Program-made: the position numbers and the translations under genes | Assembly (NCBI GenBank): GCA_027486075.1 | Contig: JAIXPU010000111.1 | Location: forward strand, 1-10,294 | Source: Streptomycetaceae bacterium | Lineage (GTDB): Bacteria > Actinomycetota > Actinomycetes > Nanopelagicales > Nanopelagicaceae | Reading direction: 5' to 3' | Length of the DNA stretch: 10,294 nucleotides | Notes under the pieces: generated by a model | The model's input: only the letters and a program-made list of their open reading frames with translations | The model's database searches: none | What the model was told of the DNA's origin: nothing | Shown here: positions 1 to 6,597 of the stretch, one piece after another | Position numbering within the stretch: the first letter of the stretch is position 1 | Layout: each line of letters opens with the position of its first letter

Positions 1-675
1 AAGATTGTTGCAACTCCTGATTTCAGCCTCTTCGGAGAGTTCAACCTCTTTGGCTCACTAGATCGAATTCCACTTATCACTGTGATCCTTCTTGTCTTCA
101 CACTTCTTCTCTCCGATTTCTTTGACACAGTAGGAACAGTCACAGCGATCGGACATGAAGCAGGCTTGATCGATAAGGATGGAAACATCCCAAATAACGA
201 TCGCATCCTGCTCGTTGACTCACTTGCAGCGGTAGCAGGTGGTGCAGGAAGCATCTCCTCCAACACCAGCTACATCGAATCTGCCTCAGGCGTTGGTGAA
301 GGCGCCCGTACAGGATTGGCATCTGTTGTTACCGGACTCTGCTTCTTGTTGACAACCTTCCTTGCTCCATTAGTGGCGGTGATTCCTTACGAAGCAGCGA
401 CTCCAGCTCTAATAATCGTTGGCTTCTTAATGATGACCCAGATCAAGGCTATCGATTGGGAAGATTACGGAATCGCTATTCCTGCCTTCTTAACAATCAT
501 CTTGATGCCATTCACCTATAACATCTCTGTAGGTATCGGTGCAGGCTTCGTTACACACGTAGTAATCAGATATATCCAGGGACGTCGCAAGGAAGTTCAT
601 CCTTTGCTACTTCTTGTCGCTGGACTATTTATGGTCTACTTCTTATCATCACCGATTAACACCTGGGTTGGTTAA
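1..675 (+). CDS. NCS2/AzgA-type purine (hypoxanthine/guanine/adenine) permease, C-terminal part
   Basis: This is an integral membrane transporter that probably takes up a purine base by proton symport. The reading frame is open from base 1 to the TAA at 673-675, so 224 residues are visible and the N-terminal half (roughly 250 residues for this family) lies outside the window. The GTG at 82 is internal, because the frame before it encodes family-like sequence (FSLFGEFNLFGS). Visible signatures are the DFFDTVGT motif in a membrane segment (about residues 40-47) and the stretch SSNTSYIESASGVGEGARTG (about 87-106), both typical of the AzgA branch (COG2252). Several hydrophobic segments follow, including VVTGLCFLLTTFLAPL, ALIIVGFLMM, AIPAFLTIILMPFTY and LLLLVAGLFMVYFL. 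It ends just before a strong hairpin and is convergent with ung. Family assignment is firm; the exact purine substrate is inference. Confidence 0.93.
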   Translation, partial: KIVATPDFSLFGEFNLFGSLDRIPLITVILLVFTLLLSDFFDTVGTVTAIGHEAGLIDKDGNIPNNDRILLVDSLAAVAGGAGSISSNTSYIESASGVGEGARTGLASVVTGLCFLLTTFLAPLVAVIPYEAATPALIIVGFLMMTQIKAIDWEDYGIAIPAFLTIILMPFTYNISVGIGAGFVTHVVIRYIQGRRKEVHPLLLLVAGLFMVYFLSSPINTWVG

Positions 676-696
676 TCACCCAGAAATGAACTAGTA

Positions 697-728
697 GGCA
701 AGCCCGCATCGAAAGGTGCGGGCTTGCT
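697..728. terminator. Bidirectional intrinsic terminator between permease and ung
   Basis: Arms GCAAGCCCGCA (698-708) and TGCGGGCTTGC (717-727) are exact reverse complements. The stem extends inward by a T-G and a C-G pair to close a GAAA tetraloop (711-714), and outward by a G-T wobble. The hairpin starts 22 bp after the permease stop and ends 4 bp before the end of ung on the other strand. The plus-strand tail (TTATTTAT) is only moderately T-rich. On the minus strand the stem is followed by CTACTAG, which is not a U-tract, so termination of ung is less certain than that of the permease. Confidence 0.88.
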
Positions 729-731
729 TAT

Positions 732-1373
732 TTATAGGCTCCAATTAATAGGGCTTCTTCCTTGGGTAATAAGAAGTTCATTCGCACGAGAAAATGGTTT
801 AGAACCAAAGAACCCTCGATAGGCGCTGAGCGGGCTTGGGTGTGCTGAGCTTATGTAGTTGCTGAAGAACTCAGATAGTTCCTGGGCGCTCTTTCCCCAG
901 AGAATTGCGATGACCCCTCGAGCACCAAGTTCGCGAGCAATGTGGTTGGTGATGTGTTGCCATCCAAGATCTGAGTGTGCGGCGGTCTCGCCTACTCGTG
1001 TGGTCAAGACACGATTGAGCAGTAGAACTCCAGAACGTTCCCAAGCAGCGAGATCACCACTCGCCGGTTTCTCAAAACCAAGATCACTTTCTAACTCCTG
1101 AAAAATATTGCGAAGAGATGCGGGAATTGGCGTTACGGTTTCAGGGACTGAAAATGCCAGACCCATTGCATTCCCTTTTGTAGGGTAAGGATCCTGTCCG
1201 AAGATAACTACTCGAAATTCTTCGAGATCGATATCAAAGGCGCGGAAGATCTCTTCGCGACGGGGTGCGATATCTTCATCCGCAATTTTTTTGAGAACCT
1301 TCTCAATTTCGGGCGCTACTGGATCTAGTAGACGTAGCCAGCTATCGTGCACGGGCAAAGAAGCGCGAACCAT
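732..1373 (-). CDS. ung: Uracil-DNA glycosylase, family 1
   Basis: Ung removes uracil from DNA after cytosine deamination or dUTP misincorporation, starting base-excision repair in the cytoplasm. With the start chosen here it has 213 residues, usual for the family. It carries the water-activating motif GQDPYP (59-64, catalytic Asp61), followed by GNAMGLAFSV, the LLLNRVLT strand (Asn120, uracil recognition) and the DNA-intercalation motif HPSPLS (178-183, His178) followed by AYRGFFGSKPFSRAN. The frame is open back to 1433, but the ATG at 1373 is preferred. It has a strong GGAGGT site 8 nt upstream, and the extra 20 residues would be a frame-shifted reading of the ABC gene. The gene overlaps the 3' end of the ABC ATPase gene by 32 bp, so the two are probably co-transcribed and translationally coupled. 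It ends at a strong hairpin. Confidence 0.96.
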   Translation of the reverse strand: MVRASLPVHDSWLRLLDPVAPEIEKVLKKIADEDIAPRREEIFRAFDIDLEEFRVVIFGQDPYPTKGNAMGLAFSVPETVTPIPASLRNIFQELESDLGFEKPASGDLAAWERSGVLLLNRVLTTRVGETAAHSDLGWQHITNHIARELGARGVIAILWGKSAQELSEFFSNYISSAHPSPLSAYRGFFGSKPFSRANELLITQGRSPINWSL

Positions 1374-2130
1374 CGAAGTTGACCTCCATCGCCAACTCGA
1401 AGACTGCAGACATATGCTCGGAAGTAATGACATCGCCGATAGGTCCAGATACCGCTATCTGACCATCTTTAAGAATGAGCGCGTGCGTAGTTCCAGCAGG
1501 AATCTCTTCAATGTGGTGAGTAACTAGAATCGAAGCCGGTGCTGATGGATCGGATGCAAAGATTGAGAAGCGTTTTAGTAGATCTTCTCGTCCACCCAGG
1601 TCCAAGCCTGCAGCCGGCTCATCTAAAAGCAAGAGTTCAGGATCTGCCATCAAAGCCCTTGATATCTGAACTCTCTTTCGCTCACCTTCGCTAAGCGTTC
1701 CATACTCGCGTTTGGCCAAATCACGGACACCAAATGTTGTTAATAGTGCAACTGCACGCGATTCATCCCAAAGATCGTAGGCCTCATTCCACCGCCCCAG
1801 CACTGCATATGCCGCAGTAAGAACGACGTCGCGAACTTTCTCTTCATAAGGAATATCTTCGGCCACGAGCGAACCGCAAATGCCGATTCGTGTGCGAAGT
1901 TCAAAGAGATCAACTCGGCCCATAGTTTTATCGAGAATGGATACCGTTCCTGTCGTGGGAAAGGTACGTGTAGCTAAAATCTGAATGAGAGTCGATTTAC
2001 CTGCGCCATTTGGCCCGAGAACGACCCAGCGCTCCCCTGCCGTAATGGAAAAGTTGATTGGTCCAAGAATCGTGCGCTGACCCCGTCGCACCGATACATC
2101 GCGCAATTCCAAGACAGTCTGGCCACTCAT
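1342..2130 (-). CDS. ABC-type ATP-binding protein, partner unknown
   Basis: This is a single nucleotide-binding domain of 262 residues. In order it shows Walker A GPNGAGKST (39-47), the signature LSEGE (146-150) with RKRVQISRAL after it, Walker B LLLLDEP (166-172), the D-loop region AGLDLGG (174-180) and switch-region histidines at 205-206 (VTHHIEE). The region where the Q-loop glutamine normally sits reads IGICGSLVA (82-90) and has no Gln. No membrane component or binding protein is encoded nearby. Similar orphan ATPases, with ERW before the Walker A strand and a weak Q-loop, recur in actinobacteria (recalled, not searched) and resemble the ModF-like group. The ATG at 2130 is preferred because family members begin a few residues before the LELRDVSV strand. 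A TTG at 2160 would add 10 residues. Its role is unknown, and transport of a small substrate is only one option. Confidence 0.85.
   Translation of the reverse strand: MSGQTVLELRDVSVRRGQRTILGPINFSITAGERWVVLGPNGAGKSTLIQILATRTFPTTGTVSILDKTMGRVDLFELRTRIGICGSLVAEDIPYEEKVRDVVLTAAYAVLGRWNEAYDLWDESRAVALLTTFGVRDLAKREYGTLSEGERKRVQISRALMADPELLLLDEPAAGLDLGGREDLLKRFSIFASDPSAPASILVTHHIEEIPAGTTHALILKDGQIAVSGPIGDVITSEHMSAVFELAMEVNFDGSRFFARAR
1382..1387 (-). promoter_or_regulatory. Shine-Dalgarno site setting the ung start
   Basis: The minus strand reads GGAGGT, then 8 nt, then ATG at 1373. The site lies inside the coding sequence of the ABC ATPase. It argues for the 213-residue ung product rather than the longer frame or the GTG at 1352, which has no such site. 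Confidence 0.8.
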
Positions 2131-2138
2131 AGGAACAC

Positions 2139-2144
2139 AAGATA
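2139..2144 (-). promoter_or_regulatory. Putative -10 box for the ABC ATPase-ung unit
   Basis: On the minus strand TATCTT (TANNNT type) lies 8 nt before the ATG at 2130. There is no Shine-Dalgarno sequence between the box and the ATG, so the transcript may be leaderless or nearly so. No clear -35 element is visible. The box is half of the palindrome at 2139-2150. Confidence 0.35.
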
Positions 2145-2150
2145 TATCTT
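2139..2150. promoter_or_regulatory. 12-bp perfect palindrome in the divergent promoter region
   Basis: AAGATATATCTT equals its own reverse complement. It lies just upstream of the ABC ATPase start and overlaps its putative -10 box, a place where a dimeric repressor could act. It is AT-rich and short, so chance is a real alternative. Confidence 0.25.
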
Positions 2151-2199
2151 TCGCAATCAAATCGAGCGAAAATGTCGCCTCGCTTCAAGTGATTCGCGA

Positions 2200-2205
2200 T
2201 AACCT
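2200..2205 (+). promoter_or_regulatory. Putative -10 box of leaderless serB
   Basis: TAACCT fits the actinobacterial TANNNT pattern and ends 6 nt before the GTG at 2212, which puts the expected transcription start at or next to the start codon. No Shine-Dalgarno sequence precedes the GTG and no good -35 element is seen. The direct repeat CCTCGCT occurs at 2178-2184 and 2203-2209, and GAGCGA (2164-2169) is inverted at 2205-2210. Both are weak. Confidence 0.45.
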
Positions 2206-2211
2206 CGCTCA

Positions 2212-3414
2212 GTGAGCACAGATACCAGACGTTATACGGGGCTGATATTGGTCTCAGGTATCGATAGCCCGGGCATCACACAAGCGCTCTTCGAGACCTT
2301 AGCTCCCTTCGCCATCACTGTTCTAGATATTGAGCAGGTTGTCATCCGTGAACGTCTCATACTTACTATCCTGATTGGTCTCAACCCCGACCATTCAGAA
2401 GCCATTGAAGAGGATCTCACCGCTTGCGGAGAACGTTTGGGCGTTGATATCGCTACCTCCTTTCAAACTCAAGAGATGGCCTCAATCGCAGCAAAATCCG
2501 GTTTATTGCACGTTGTAGCACTTGGTTCACCACTTGCGCCTCAAGCTATCGCTCAAATTGCAAGCACAATCGCCTCTCTCTCTGGCAATATCGAACGCAT
2601 ACATCGCACCGCGAGTTATCCGGTAACAGCTATTGAATTTATCGTTTCGGGCGCGGATCAAAGCGTGTTACGTCAGAACCTTGCAGTTGTATCAGCAGAG
2701 AAGAACGTTGATATCGCTGTCTCTCCTGGCGGTCTCATGCGCTGGGCGAAGAAATTAGTAGTCATGGACGTTGATTCGACTCTCATTCAGCAGGAAGTAA
2801 TTGAACTTCTCGCTGCAAAGGCTGGTTCTTTGGAGAAAGTTCAAGAGATAACAAGCGCGGCTATGCGCGGAGAAATGGATTTCTCGCAGAGCCTCATAGC
2901 GAGGGTCGCGCTTCTCAAAGGTTTACCTGTATCAGCTCTCGATGAGGTCAGAGGCGAGATCACGCTGACTCCTGGCGCCAGAACGCTGGTGCAGACGCTA
3001 CAGAAGTTAGGTCACAGCGTCGCGGTGGTTTCAGGTGGCTTCATATCTGTGATTGAACCTCTGATCCACGAACTTGGCATAACGCACTACCGAGCAAATA
3101 CGCTGGAAGTAAAGGATGGCCTTTTGACCGGAAGCGTTGTTGGCACAATTATCGACCGAGCAGGTAAGGCAACGGCTCTTCGCGACTTTGCCAAGATCGA
3201 AGGAGTAGAGCTCGAGCAGACAATCGCAATCGGCGATGGAGCTAATGATCTCGACATGATTGCTATTGCAGGTCTAGGTATTGCATTTAATGCAAAGCCA
3301 GCCGTAAAAGCTGCTGCAGATAGTTCAGTAAGTGCGCCTTATCTTGATTCAGTTCTCTATCTACTCGGAATCACTCGCGAGGAGATAGAAGAGGCCGGGG
3401 CTATTCGCAAGTAG
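2212..3414 (+). CDS. serB: Phosphoserine phosphatase with N-terminal ACT-like domains
   Basis: SerB hydrolyses O-phospho-L-serine to L-serine, the last step of serine synthesis, in the cytoplasm. The 400-residue protein has two regulatory ACT-like stretches (about 8-85 and 97-170; VSGIDSPGITQAL is typical of the first) followed by a HAD-type phosphatase domain. HAD motif I is DVDST (186-190, nucleophile Asp186, acid/base Asp188), followed by the substrate-pocket Glu (QQEVIELLA) and RGEMDF. Motif II is SGG (274-276), motif III is Lys319 in DRAGKA, and motif IV is GDGANDLDM (341-349). This matches the SerB2 arrangement of mycobacteria, in which the ACT domains bind amino acids for feedback control. 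The start is a GTG, with a -10-like box 6 nt upstream and no ribosome-binding site. It is transcribed alone, divergent from the ABC ATPase and ending 8 bp from the end of convergent hisG. Confidence 0.95.
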   Translation: MSTDTRRYTGLILVSGIDSPGITQALFETLAPFAITVLDIEQVVIRERLILTILIGLNPDHSEAIEEDLTACGERLGVDIATSFQTQEMASIAAKSGLLHVVALGSPLAPQAIAQIASTIASLSGNIERIHRTASYPVTAIEFIVSGADQSVLRQNLAVVSAEKNVDIAVSPGGLMRWAKKLVVMDVDSTLIQQEVIELLAAKAGSLEKVQEITSAAMRGEMDFSQSLIARVALLKGLPVSALDEVRGEITLTPGARTLVQTLQKLGHSVAVVSGGFISVIEPLIHELGITHYRANTLEVKDGLLTGSVVGTIIDRAGKATALRDFAKIEGVELEQTIAIGDGANDLDMIAIAGLGIAFNAKPAVKAAADSSVSAPYLDSVLYLLGITREEIEEAGAIRK

Positions 3415-3422
3415 CTAATTCT

Positions 3423-4268
3423 TTAAAGACGACAAGCGTGGATATCTGTTACCAAAATTCCACGAGCGCCAAGAGCCCAGAGTTCGTCCATGAGGCGGTT
3501 TGTATCCTTACGTAAAACCATCGCGCGAACTGCAACCCAATCCTTCTTTTGAAGTGGTGAGATTGTTGGTGACTCTAGCCCTGGCGTAATTGCACACGCT
3601 TCATCAACGCTGACCGAAGGAATGTCGTAATCCAGTAAGACATATTGACGAGCGATAACAACACCTTGCAAGCGTCTTATGAGAATTTCCAGCTCTGAGT
3701 TGAGTGCGCTGCCTGAACGCTTAATGAGAATCGCCTCAGAGTTCAATATGGCATCTCCGAATATTTCAAGACCTGCCTGCTTCAGGGTGTTGCCTGTGCT
3801 GACAACATCGGCGATCAAGTCGGCGACGCCGAGCCTGACGCTACTTTCTACCGCGCCATCTAGTCGCACAACCGATGCGGTGAGTGAATTCTTTCGTAAG
3901 AAATCTTCAACTAAGCCAGGGTAAGCGGTTGCAACTCTCTTACCCGAAATATCTGCAAGCTTCAGATTCTTACCAACAGGTGCGGCAAATCTAAATGTAG
4001 ACTGACCAAAGTCAAGCGAAAGAATCTCCTCTGATGTTGCCCCAGAATCAATCAAAAGATCCCGACCGGTGATGCCCGCCTCTAACTCTCCCGTGCCAAC
4101 GTAGATTGCGATATCGCGTGGTCGTAGGTAATAGAACTCAACGTTGTTCTCTGGGTCGATCAGAACTAAATCGCGAGAATCGCTTCTCTGACGGTAGCCA
4201 GCTTCCTTAAGAATTGAGATGGATGAGTCGGCTAGCGAACCCTTGTTAGGAACAGCTATTCGTAGCAT
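3423..4268 (-). CDS. hisG: ATP phosphoribosyltransferase, long form
   Basis: HisG joins ATP and PRPP to form phosphoribosyl-ATP, the first committed and feedback-controlled step of histidine synthesis. The 281 residues match the long, self-sufficient form. The N-terminal catalytic part (1 to about 205) begins LRIAVPNKGSL and contains GELEAGITGRDLL (60-72) and the PRPP-binding loop DVVSTGNTL (154-162). The C-terminal part (about 207-281) is the ACT-like HisG_C domain that binds histidine in this form, so no HisZ partner is needed. The ATG at 4268 has an AGGAG site 7 nt upstream. It is the last gene of the minus-strand string, 27 bp after hisE, and no terminator hairpin is seen before it meets serB. 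Confidence 0.96.
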   Translation of the reverse strand: MLRIAVPNKGSLADSSISILKEAGYRQRSDSRDLVLIDPENNVEFYYLRPRDIAIYVGTGELEAGITGRDLLIDSGATSEEILSLDFGQSTFRFAAPVGKNLKLADISGKRVATAYPGLVEDFLRKNSLTASVVRLDGAVESSVRLGVADLIADVVSTGNTLKQAGLEIFGDAILNSEAILIKRSGSALNSELEILIRRLQGVVIARQYVLLDYDIPSVSVDEACAITPGLESPTISPLQKKDWVAVRAMVLRKDTNRLMDELWALGARGILVTDIHACRL

Positions 4269-4275
4269 TTTTCAA

Positions 4276-4280
4276 CTCCT
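4276..4280 (-). promoter_or_regulatory. Shine-Dalgarno site of hisG
   Basis: The minus strand reads AGGAG, then the 7-nt spacer TTGAAAA, then ATG at 4268, inside the 27-bp hisE-hisG gap. Confidence 0.7.
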
Positions 4281-4295
4281 AGAGTAGAGAAAGAA

Positions 4296-4586
4296 TTAGA
4301 GGTAACGATAAATATCTTCGGGCTTAAGTCCACGGGCGAGCATCAGAGTCTGTAAGTGATAGATCAACTGGCTAATCTCTTCCGCTAACGCCTCATCTGT
4401 TTCGTGCTCTGCCGCTAGCCAGACTTCACCAGCTTCTTCAAGAATCTTCTTACCTATCTGATGAACTCCCGAATCAAGAGCTGCCACAGTCGAGGATCCA
4501 GCCGGACGAGATGTAGCTTTCTCGGCTAACTCGCTCCACAGCTCATCAAAGTTCTTCACAGCGATAACTTTACTGTCCCATGGCAC
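4296..4586 (-). CDS. hisE: Phosphoribosyl-ATP pyrophosphatase
   Basis: HisE hydrolyses phosphoribosyl-ATP to phosphoribosyl-AMP and pyrophosphate, the second step of histidine synthesis, and stands directly before hisG, which makes its substrate. The 96-residue all-helical protein has the MazG-like metal-binding helix KKILEEAGEVWLAAEHE (46-62; Glu50, Glu51, Glu54) and the second acidic helix ALAEEISQLIYHLQ (66-79). It resembles the stand-alone mycobacterial HisE in length and sequence, including RPAGSSTVAALDSGVH. The start is uncertain. GTG at 4586 overlaps rpe by 17 bp, with no Shine-Dalgarno. A GTG at 4559 would leave 87 residues and begin just at the conserved VKNF segment. The longer form fits the family N-terminus better. 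Translation coupled to the end of rpe is likely. Confidence 0.93.
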   Translation of the reverse strand: MPWDSKVIAVKNFDELWSELAEKATSRPAGSSTVAALDSGVHQIGKKILEEAGEVWLAAEHETDEALAEEISQLIYHLQTLMLARGLKPEDIYRYL

Positions 4587-5229
4587 GCGCGCGGAGCATA
4601 TTTACCATCTGCGCAGGATCACTCGATGAGAAGACCGCACTTCCTGCTACAAAGGTATCCGCTCCTGCCTCGCGGGCTATCTCAATCGTCTCGAGCGAAA
4701 CTCCCCCATCTACTTGTAACCAAATATCTCGTGAACCAATCAATTTCTTTGTCTCTTGGACCTTTGCCATCATCTCCACCATGAACTTCTGACCTCCGAA
4801 GCCAGGTTCGACAGTCATTATCAAGATCATATCTACCTCGTTGAGGAAGTCGACATAATCAGATATCTGCGATGCTGGCTTAAGCGCCAAGGATGCTCTT
4901 GAACCATACGCCTTAATGTTTCGCAGCGTTTGGCGAATATCCCGGCAAGCCTCGGCATGAATAGTCACGCTGGCTGATCCTGCCTCTGCATAGGCAACTG
5001 CAATCTCGTCAACATCGGCAACCATAAGATGTGAATCCACAGGTAACGGGCTCTCTTTGATGATGGTGCTGGCAGCGTCTAAATCCCAGGTGAGATTTGG
5101 TACAAAATGGTTATCCATGATGTCCAAATGGAGAAGATCACTGACTTGTGCAATCTTTACAATCTCACTCTGTAGGTGTGATTTATCAGCGTTGAGAATG
5201 CTTGGAGTAATTCTGACCTCACCCAACAT
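4570..5229 (-). CDS. rpe: Ribulose-phosphate 3-epimerase
   Basis: Rpe interconverts ribulose-5-phosphate and xylulose-5-phosphate in the pentose phosphate pathway. The 219-residue TIM barrel has all family signatures: ITPSILNAD (7-15), the metal-binding strand LLHLDIMDNHFVPN (32-45; His34 and catalytic Asp36), DSHLMV (65-70; His67), the mobile loop MTVEPGFGGQKF (138-149), VDGGV (173-177; catalytic Asp174) and the phosphate-binding GSAVF (196-200). MDNH replaces the more common MDGH, a variant also known in actinobacteria (recalled). The ATG at 5229 is preceded by AGGG, which overlaps the rsmB stop codon, with a 7-nt spacer. It follows rsmB by 9 bp and overlaps hisE by 17 bp. No riboflavin genes lie between rpe and hisE, unlike in some actinobacteria. 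Confidence 0.96.
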   Translation of the reverse strand: MLGEVRITPSILNADKSHLQSEIVKIAQVSDLLHLDIMDNHFVPNLTWDLDAASTIIKESPLPVDSHLMVADVDEIAVAYAEAGSASVTIHAEACRDIRQTLRNIKAYGSRASLALKPASQISDYVDFLNEVDMILIMTVEPGFGGQKFMVEMMAKVQETKKLIGSRDIWLQVDGGVSLETIEIAREAGADTFVAGSAVFSSSDPAQMVNMLRARAMGQ

Positions 5230-5238
5230 AGTTAAACC

Positions 5239-6597
5239 CTAATCCATCCTCTTGCGAAAGAGAGCGAGATACATGGAATCAGTATTGTGAACGCTCGCCC
5301 ACAACGAGAGCGCGCCATCCCTTGTTGCGCCATGGAGGTTCTCTGGCAGATAAGAAGTAACGTCTACCTGCTCGAGCTCGGGATGCTTCTTGAGGAGCGC
5401 CTTCACTTGCGCGCTCGTCTCCGCATAATGTGGGCTGCAGGTGGCATAACCGAAGATGCCTCCTGGGTTCAAAACTGAGAGAGCGCCGTCTGCCAATTCC
5501 GATTGCAACTCAGTGAGCTCTCTTAAGTCTTGTAACGTGCGACGCCATCTGACCTCGGGTCTACGGCGTAGTGCACCTAGACCTGTGCATGGCGCATCAA
5601 CCAGGACTGCATCAAAACTTTCTCCATGTTCGGCTACCTTACGTCCGTCGCCAACCCAGACTTGTGCGCCCTTTACAACTTTCTTAACCAGCGCCGCTCT
5701 TGCCTCTGAAACCTCATTCGCAATAAAAACGCGCCCTGACTCCCGTGCAATACTGGAGAGAAGCGCTGCCTTTCCACCGGGACCTGCGCACAAATCCAGG
5801 ATGCGCTCTGAACCGTGAGCTGCGAGCGAAAAGATATGTGCAACCAATTGTGAGCCTTCATCTTGGACTCCCGCTAAGCGGTGACGAATCAAATCGATCG
5901 ATGCTGGAGGTGAATCAACCTTTGCGCCATAGGGCGAGAAAGGAGTTGCGACGCCACCGAGTGCTATCAAATCTTCTTGTGTTGACAGTCCGGGCCATGA
6001 AACGAGCGTTGGCTGCGCTGGAGTGTTATTCGCAATCAATTCAGCTTCAACCTTGCCAATATTCTTCAATAAATCAAAGTAGGCCGAGACGATCCATTCT
6101 GGATGTGAGTGGATGATAGACAGTCTCGATATATCGTCAGTTATCTCTTGGGCTGGGGCTAACCAATAAGAGAGATCTTGCGCGCTTACCTTTCGCAGAA
6201 TCGCGTTGACATAAGAAGCCTTAGATTCTCCGATCGCCTTTCTGGCAAGTTCCACAGTTGCAGAGACAGCGGCATGCGTTGCAACGCGCATCTCAAAGAG
6301 TTGGTGAACACCGAGGCGACAGATATCAACGATTCCTGCATCAAGTTCAGCGATAGGGCGATCAAAGACCTGTCCGAGGATGTAGTCATGGCGCCCTTGC
6401 ATACGGATAGCTCCATAGAGCAATTCAGTCGCAAAACCTTTGTCCCGAGCATCGAGGGTTGAGGCCGCTAGCGCGCTTGGTAGTAAAAGGTTTGAGTATC
6501 CATCTCGATGATTGACCTCCGTCAAAACATCAAAGACCAAGACACGAACTGCATCCGGTTTAGGAGATTTGAAGGAGTCTCGCCTGGCCTTAACCAA
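5239..6597 (-). CDS. rsmB: 16S rRNA (cytosine-967-C5)-methyltransferase RsmB/Sun
   Basis: RsmB transfers a methyl group from S-adenosylmethionine to C5 of one cytosine in small-subunit rRNA. With the start used here it has 452 residues. The first ~140 form the NusB-like RNA-binding domain (HRDGYSNLLLP, RDKGFATELLYGAIR). The C-terminal Rossmann methyltransferase has motif I LDLCAGPGGK (267-276), motif IV VDAPCTGLGALRRRPEVRW (333-351; Cys337) and motif VI YATCSPHYAET (384-394; catalytic Cys387). The two cysteines are the pair used by m5C RNA methyltransferases. The frame is open to 6678, but most of that lies inside fmt. A TTG at 6597 has AGGTGAG 4 nt upstream and overlaps fmt by 8 bp. A GTG at 6606 (455 residues) is the alternative and has no spaced Shine-Dalgarno. 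Confidence 0.94.
   Translation of the reverse strand: MVKARRDSFKSPKPDAVRVLVFDVLTEVNHRDGYSNLLLPSALAASTLDARDKGFATELLYGAIRMQGRHDYILGQVFDRPIAELDAGIVDICRLGVHQLFEMRVATHAAVSATVELARKAIGESKASYVNAILRKVSAQDLSYWLAPAQEITDDISRLSIIHSHPEWIVSAYFDLLKNIGKVEAELIANNTPAQPTLVSWPGLSTQEDLIALGGVATPFSPYGAKVDSPPASIDLIRHRLAGVQDEGSQLVAHIFSLAAHGSERILDLCAGPGGKAALLSSIARESGRVFIANEVSEARAALVKKVVKGAQVWVGDGRKVAEHGESFDAVLVDAPCTGLGALRRRPEVRWRRTLQDLRELTELQSELADGALSVLNPGGIFGYATCSPHYAETSAQVKALLKKHPELEQVDVTSYLPENLHGATRDGALSLWASVHNTDSMYLALFRKRMD

Noticed and set aside
1374..1433. N-terminal extension of ung by 20 residues
   Set aside because: It lies wholly inside the ABC ATPase gene in another frame, is low in conservation signals, and the ATG at 1373 has a well-placed GGAGGT.
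2131..2211. Possible riboswitch or leader peptide before serB or the ABC ATPase
   Set aside because: The gap is only 81 bp, no stable stem-loop ladder or T-tract is seen, and both starts look leaderless.
4269..4295. Histidine attenuator or leader between hisE and hisG
   Set aside because: The 27-bp gap has no His-codon run and no hairpin; it holds only the hisG ribosome-binding site.
5745..6116. A 123-codon open frame on the plus strand opposite rsmB, and a neighbouring 120-codon frame at 5456-5818
   Set aside because: Both are antisense to a clearly conserved methyltransferase, have no family-like motifs, no promoter or ribosome-binding site, and are explained by the codon bias of rsmB.
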